Part shown: in pieces, positions 63,037 through 64,000 of the stretch
Layout of the letters: the number at the start of each line of letters is the position of its first letter
Position numbering within the stretch: the stretch's first letter is position 1
Origin: Pseudooceanicola onchidii
GTDB lineage: Bacteria > Pseudomonadota > Alphaproteobacteria > Rhodobacterales > Rhodobacteraceae
Direction of reading: 5' to 3'
Assembly: GCF_004959925.1 (NCBI RefSeq)
Contig: NZ_SPUW01000003.1
Span: forward strand, 248,001-312,000
Length of the DNA stretch: 64,000 bases
Notes under the pieces: model-generated
Database searches by the model: none
The model's input: the letters and a program-made list of their open reading frames with translations, nothing else
What the model was told of the DNA's origin: nothing
Translations under genes and position numbers: made by a program

Positions 63037-64000
63037 ATGAGCAAGCTTGCCAAATTTGCCGAGAAGAACGGCGTGAAGTACTTCATGGTTTCCTACACCG
63101 ATCTTTTCGGGGCGCAGCGGGCCAAGCTGGTGCCGGCGCAGGCCATCGCGGGGATGGAGGCCGACGGCGCGGGCTTTGCGGGCTTTGCCTCCTGGCTCGA
63201 CATGTCGCCGGCCAATGCCGATCTGCTGGCGGTCCCCGATCCGGATGCGGTGATCCAGCTGCCCTGGAAGCCGGACGTTGCCTGGGTGCCGACCGTGGGC
63301 GTCATGGACGGCCAGCCGGTCGACCAGATGCCGCGCGGCGTGCTCAAGGCGCTGGTCGCCAGGGCCGCCGAACAGGGGCTGCGCGTCAAGACCGGCATCG
63401 AGGCCGAGTTCTTTCTGCTGACGCCCGAAGGTGACGCGATCTCCGACCCGGCCGATACGGCCGAGAAACCCTGTTACGACCAGCAGGCCGTGATGCGCCG
63501 CTATGACGTGATCGCCGAGATCTGCGATTACATGCTGCAGCTGGGCTGGGGCCCCTATCAGAACGACCACGAAGACGCGAACGGCCAGTTCGAGATGAAC
63601 TGGGATTTCGACGACGCCCTGGTCACGGCCGACCGGCATTCGTTCTTCAAGTTCATGGTGAAATCCGTCGCCGAAAAGCACGGGCTGCGGGCGACCTTCA
63701 TGCCCAAGCCGATCGAGGGGCTGACGGGCAATGGCTGCCACGCCCATATCTCGGTCTGGGACCTGAAGGGCAAGACCAACGTCTTTGCCGACGCCAGCGA
63801 TCCGAACGGGTTGTCGAAGAAGGGCATGCAGTTTCTGGGCGGCATCATGGCGCACGCCAAGGCGATGACGGTCATCACCAATCCGGTCGTCAACAGCTAC
63901 AAGCGGATCAACGCGCCGGTCACGGCCTCGGGCGCGACCTGGGCGCCGAACACGGTCACCTGGTCGGGCAACAACCGCACCCACATGGTGCGCGTTCCGG
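63037..64000 (+). CDS. gmaS: gamma-glutamylmethylamide synthetase, 5' part (cut by window edge)
   Basis: The frame runs off the right edge after 321 residues; the family is near 435-450. It is a type III glutamine-synthetase-like ligase. It has VKYFMVSYTDLFGAQRAKLVPAQAI, EAEFFLL, WGPYQNDHEDANGQFEMNW, TFMPKPIEGLTGNGCHAHISVW and SYKRINAP, in parts. The neighbours mgsABC and the XRE-cupin regulator favour GmaS, which joins methylamine to glutamate, over the related GlnT. GAGGA lies before ATG 63037. Confidence 0.85.
   Translation, partial: MSKLAKFAEKNGVKYFMVSYTDLFGAQRAKLVPAQAIAGMEADGAGFAGFASWLDMSPANADLLAVPDPDAVIQLPWKPDVAWVPTVGVMDGQPVDQMPRGVLKALVARAAEQGLRVKTGIEAEFFLLTPEGDAISDPADTAEKPCYDQQAVMRRYDVIAEICDYMLQLGWGPYQNDHEDANGQFEMNWDFDDALVTADRHSFFKFMVKSVAEKHGLRATFMPKPIEGLTGNGCHAHISVWDLKGKTNVFADASDPNGLSKKGMQFLGGIMAHAKAMTVITNPVVNSYKRINAPVTASGATWAPNTVTWSGNNRTHMVRVP

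Noticed and set aside
61600-63984. Long - strand open frame of about 794 codons
   Set aside because: It is antisense to mgsC and gmaS, crosses their gap and matches no family.

Overview
The window is high-GC and densely coded, from an alphaproteobacterium. It most resembles the Rhodobacteraceae (Roseobacter group). The grounds are a two-gene Lrp/AsnC unit beside ilvC, DUF2244 next to ctaD, an fdsGBACD-type formate dehydrogenase, an XRE-cupin/mgsABC/gmaS methylamine locus, an Irr-type iron box and a CtrA-type box. No genus is assigned. I see no phage, insertion sequence or CRISPR array. Functions are read from protein motifs and gene order by eye; no database search was run.

Layout. 1-16.5 kb is mostly housekeeping: the 3' part of ppdK, a SleB-type wall hydrolase, folB-folP, a YbhB-like secreted protein, ilvC with two tandem Lrp regulators, a UbiH-type hydroxylase, a HAD nucleotidase, a GntR regulator, a membrane glycosyltransferase with a CtrA-like site upstream, carA, a YqeY protein, DUF3008, DUF2244, ctaD and tRNA-Phe. 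16.9-24.2 kb is an iron block: hydroxamate-type ABC importer fhuC-fhuB-fhuD, a TonB receptor and, divergently, an IsdG-like heme monooxygenase and a siderophore-interacting reductase. 24.2-31.8 kb holds an OmpR-type two-component system facing a glucose-type ABC importer plus glucokinase. 31.8-42.9 kb is catabolic: an OYE/TMADH-like demethylase, a TIM-barrel protein, a GntR regulator, an NMT1-type ABC importer, two flavoproteins and acetoacetyl-CoA synthetase; its substrate is unknown.

43.1-50.1 kb is a second iron region: a small unknown protein and imelysin, then DUF1289, a Dps with an Irr box, a second small unknown protein, and an operon of di-heme oxidoreductase, an imelysin lacking its motif His and DUF1513. 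50.2-57.6 kb is the NAD-dependent formate dehydrogenase operon with its LysR regulator, interrupted by a DUF4287 gene. 57.8-64 kb has an O-methyltransferase, tRNA-Arg and the N-methylglutamate pathway start (XRE regulator, mgsA, mgsB, mgsC, gmaS cut by the window edge).

How it fits together: methylamine assimilation by gmaS/mgsABC releases C1 units whose last oxidation step is formate dehydrogenase, so the last 14 kb looks like a C1 energy module. Two separate iron blocks deal with siderophore or heme iron and with periplasmic iron handling or storage. A GC-rich dispersed repeat occurs at five intergenic places, and both ABC binding-protein genes are followed by a strong mRNA hairpin.
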